Below, piece by piece: positions 62,029 through 64,000 of a stretch of 64,000 nt of DNA (within the stretch, counting starts at the first letter, position 1; each line of letters opens with the position of its first letter). The stretch comes from UBA6398 sp963644855 (GTDB taxonomy: Bacteria; Bacteroidota; Bacteroidia; Bacteroidales; Bacteroidaceae): positions 62,001 to 126,000 of the forward strand of contig CAVIQL010000001.1 of assembly GCA_963644855.1 (NCBI GenBank), given 5' to 3'. The notes beneath the pieces are model-generated. The model was not told the DNA's origin. It was given only the letters and a program-made list of their open reading frames with translations, and ran no database searches. The position numbers and the translations under genes were made by a program.

Positions 62029-63015
62029 TCAGATTTTTCCGAGAATGCGATCCATCACCCAGTTTACGGACGTTGCGCTCACGCTGTCGCAGTTGCATAT
62101 TGCTTTTCCCTGCAAATGTTCCACGATGAGCTTTATCAGCGGCAGTTGTACGTGTTCCGGATTTTTTACGCTTATTTCTTCGCGTCCGCGCTCGGTGTTC
62201 AATTCGATAGATGAGTATGTAAATACAGAGAAACTTAATTCTCCTTTGTCTCCAATCACTTGTATGCAGTCTTCCTTGGCTGATTCGTGAGCAACAAAGC
62301 ACCATGAGCCCGAACCGGGCAATCCCGATGCAAATCTAAAGGCTGCGCTCACGGTGTCTTCGGTTTCATACAATCCGTCTCGGTTTGCGCAATATCCTTT
62401 AGCTTCTACTATCGGACCGAAAAGCTCTTGTAGCATGTCGATTTGGTGGGGTGCAAAATCGTAAAAGTATCCGCCGCCGGCAATGTCGGGTTGCACTCTC
62501 CAAGGAAGGTTTTGACGGCTGTAGTCAAGGTCTCTTGGTGGGGCGGCAAAGCGTAGTTGTACGTTTATTACCTTTCCTATTTCTCCGCTGTTGATTATTT
62601 GTTTTACTTTGATGAAATATGGGAGATATCTGCGGTAGTAAGCGGCAAAGCATGGCACTCCTGTTTTTTCGGCTATGCGGTTTATACGTCCGCAATCCTG
62701 ATAGTTTGATGCCAAAGGCTTCTCAACGTATGCCGGTTTGCCCGATTTCAGTGCCATTATGGCGTAGGTAACGTGGGTAGAGGGAGGAGTTGCAATATAT
62801 ATTGCGTTTACGTCGGGGTCATCGATGAGTTGTTGCGCATCGGTGTACCATTTGGGAATATTATGTCGCTCTGCGTAAGAGCGCACTTTGTCTTCGCTGC
62901 GGCTCATTACCGCAACAACGCGTGAACCTTCGACAAGAGAAAACGCTGGTCCGCTCTTTTTCTCCGTAGCTTCGCCACAGCCTATAAATCCCCAAGAAAT
63001 GACTTTATTTTCCAT
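62029..63015 (-). CDS. Gfo/Idh/MocA family oxidoreductase
   Basis: Started at 63015 this is a 328-residue cytoplasmic enzyme with the NAD-binding GFIGCGEATEKKSGP, YVEKPLASN (EKP) and YDFAPHQIDMLQELFG motifs. It is the third member of this family in the window, unlinked to the DUF1080 cluster. The substrate is unknown. The -7 motif TATCTTTG is 9 bases upstream of the start on the minus strand (63024-63031), which would give a very short leader. Confidence 0.9.
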   Translation of the reverse strand: MENKVISWGFIGCGEATEKKSGPAFSLVEGSRVVAVMSRSEDKVRSYAERHNIPKWYTDAQQLIDDPDVNAIYIATPPSTHVTYAIMALKSGKPAYVEKPLASNYQDCGRINRIAEKTGVPCFAAYYRRYLPYFIKVKQIINSGEIGKVINVQLRFAAPPRDLDYSRQNLPWRVQPDIAGGGYFYDFAPHQIDMLQELFGPIVEAKGYCANRDGLYETEDTVSAAFRFASGLPGSGSWCFVAHESAKEDCIQVIGDKGELSFSVFTYSSIELNTERGREEISVKNPEHVQLPLIKLIVEHLQGKAICNCDSVSATSVNWVMDRILGKI

Positions 63016-63077
63016 TGTGTATGCAAAGATACTTAGATTTTGCTTATCTTCGTAACCCATTAAAAGAAATTGTTGTT

Positions 63078-63955
63078 ATGAATAAATCGGATAATGAGGC
63101 TGCAAATATGTCGCTTGTGCAGTGCTTGAAAATCGGAACAGGGAGTTTTATTGAAAATTTTCGCCGCATTGTCAAATCCATGCTTGTTTTGTCGGTTGTT
63201 ATTGCCGTTGTGGCGGCGGTAGGATTTGGCGGAAAAATCGGAGTAGTTAAAACCGATTACATAACCTATATGCCTTTTCACGAGATATCAATGGTTGCTT
63301 TTCTGAAATACGCGGTTGCGGCTTTGATTGTGGCTATCGTGGGGCTGTTTTGGCGTGGAAAAGTTTTTTTGATGCTTTCGTCGGGCTATGGGGCTGAGCT
63401 TGAGAAAAAGTCCACGGTGTTTGCGGGCTTGAGATATGTTCAGTTTTGTATTCTCGCTTATATCACGTTTGGAATAATAGCCACGGCTTTGGCTGTGCTT
63501 GCTATTAAGATTTCTGCGTGGCTTTGGATTGCTTTGGCAATATATATTGTGATAGTTTCTGTGCCTGTTTATGTGGCGGAATACGAATATATGTTTGCCG
63601 ACAACAATTTTCGTACATCCTTACGTGCTTCTTTCAAGGCTGTAAAAGAGCAGTGGGGCAGACTGTTCCTGNNNNNNNNNNCACGTATGCCGCTTTGATA
63701 TTTATGGTAACTGTTGTGATGCTCCCATCGGCGGCTCTTGCGCTTGCCGTTTACGACAATGCCACTGCCGTAAGCATGGAAGGCGCGGCAGAAACGCCAG
63801 TGTTTGTGTATGTGTTGGAATATATGTTCATAGCGTTGGGAATGATTGCTTCTTTAATAGTTACATTCTGCGCCATGTCGGTATTGAAATCTTTTTTCGA
63901 GGAAGCAAAAGTTTATTCTTCGGCACTTGCCAAAGCACGCGAAGACGAATTTTAG
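63078..63955 (+). CDS. Polytopic membrane protein interrupted by an assembly gap
   Basis: The ATG at 63078 opens a frame with several hydrophobic segments (MLVLSVVIAVVAAVGF, YAVAALIVAIVGLFW, YVQFCILAYITFGIIATALA). After the N run the frame resumes as TYAALIFMVTVVMLPSAALA and ends ALAKAREDEF. The two halves are in different frames around a 10-N placeholder, so the true gap length is probably 2 modulo 3. The function is not recognised; it resembles large Bacteroidales integral membrane proteins of the YciC/DUF975-like kind only in layout. Confidence 0.7.
63672..63681. other. Assembly gap of 10 Ns
   Basis: Ten N bases interrupt the membrane protein gene. The round number suggests a scaffolding placeholder rather than a measured gap. 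Confidence 0.95.
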
Positions 63956-64000
63956 CCCGAAAAACGTTGAAATAAAACGGGTGGCATAAGCCCGAAAAAT

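Overview
The window looks like a chromosomal segment of a Bacteroidales bacterium (Bacteroidota). The evidence is the gene families present: the DUF1343/DUF5009/MurQ set, BACON-M60 peptidase, DUF4301, DUF4421, FISUMP-type lipoproteins, T9SS-type C-terminal sorting tails and many DUF1080 paralogs. Several genes also carry the Bacteroidota -7 promoter motif TAnnTTTG, once with a TTTG -33 box at the canonical spacing. The family or genus cannot be fixed from the sequence alone. I saw no rRNA, tRNA, insertion sequence, prophage or CRISPR array.

Layout. 1-9.0 kb (+): end of a metallophosphatase/PQQ-propeller protein, then a peptidoglycan (MurNAc) salvage operon (NamZ, DUF5009 membrane acyltransferase, MurQ, serine hydrolase-SGNH fusion), then a transglutaminase-SH3-NlpC/P60 protein. 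9.4-13.6 kb (+): an operon of a DUF3828-DUF3089 lipoprotein, a BASS transporter and two lipoproteins. 13.8-17.0 kb: an MltF-like lytic transglycosylase and divergent rpsA. 17.4-23.7 kb (-): a probable 3-keto-glycoside pathway with three DUF1080 proteins, a TIM-barrel epimerase and two Gfo/Idh/MocA oxidoreductases, one with a Tat signal. 23.9-25.6 kb (-): tatC, tatA and a SPOR lipoprotein. 25.8-27.1 kb (+): small envelope proteins. 27.3-29.6 kb (-): an EcoRI-family adenine methyltransferase with a DUF262-HNH nuclease. 29.6-30.1 kb: a structured, non-coding region. 30.1-34.3 kb: threonine aldolase, a PKD-like lipoprotein, a phosphohexomutase and an EamA transporter. 34.4-37.9 kb (+): an operon of a sorting-tail-only protein, an L,D-transpeptidase, an ECF sigma factor, a membrane protein and a helical periplasmic protein. 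38.2-44.3 kb: GH2, a TonB receptor with a secreted HMA protein, and an AEC transporter. 44.6-48.7 kb (-): an LRR/T9SS protein and an M60 peptidase. 49.1-54.8 kb: a hemerythrin-LuxR regulator divergent from a porin, imelysin, di-haem oxidoreductase operon (probably iron-linked). 55-64 kb: DUF4301, GH127, serine dehydratase, a UDG-family protein, DUF4421, Gfo/Idh/MocA and a membrane protein interrupted by a 10-N assembly gap.

The most unusual signal is a dispersed family of short elements built on a strict 21-bp period. Seven intergenic copies hold three (up to four) 21-bp units, each with a 13-bp dyad AATRTCNGAYATT. Four related copies replace two units with a 42-bp palindrome, which is perfect in two of them. 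Most copies share similar ends. A further copy lies inside the DUF5009 coding sequence, where 21 bp equals seven codons and gives a heptapeptide repeat. The second candidate system is the methyltransferase plus DUF262-HNH pair next to the structured region at 29.6-29.8 kb.
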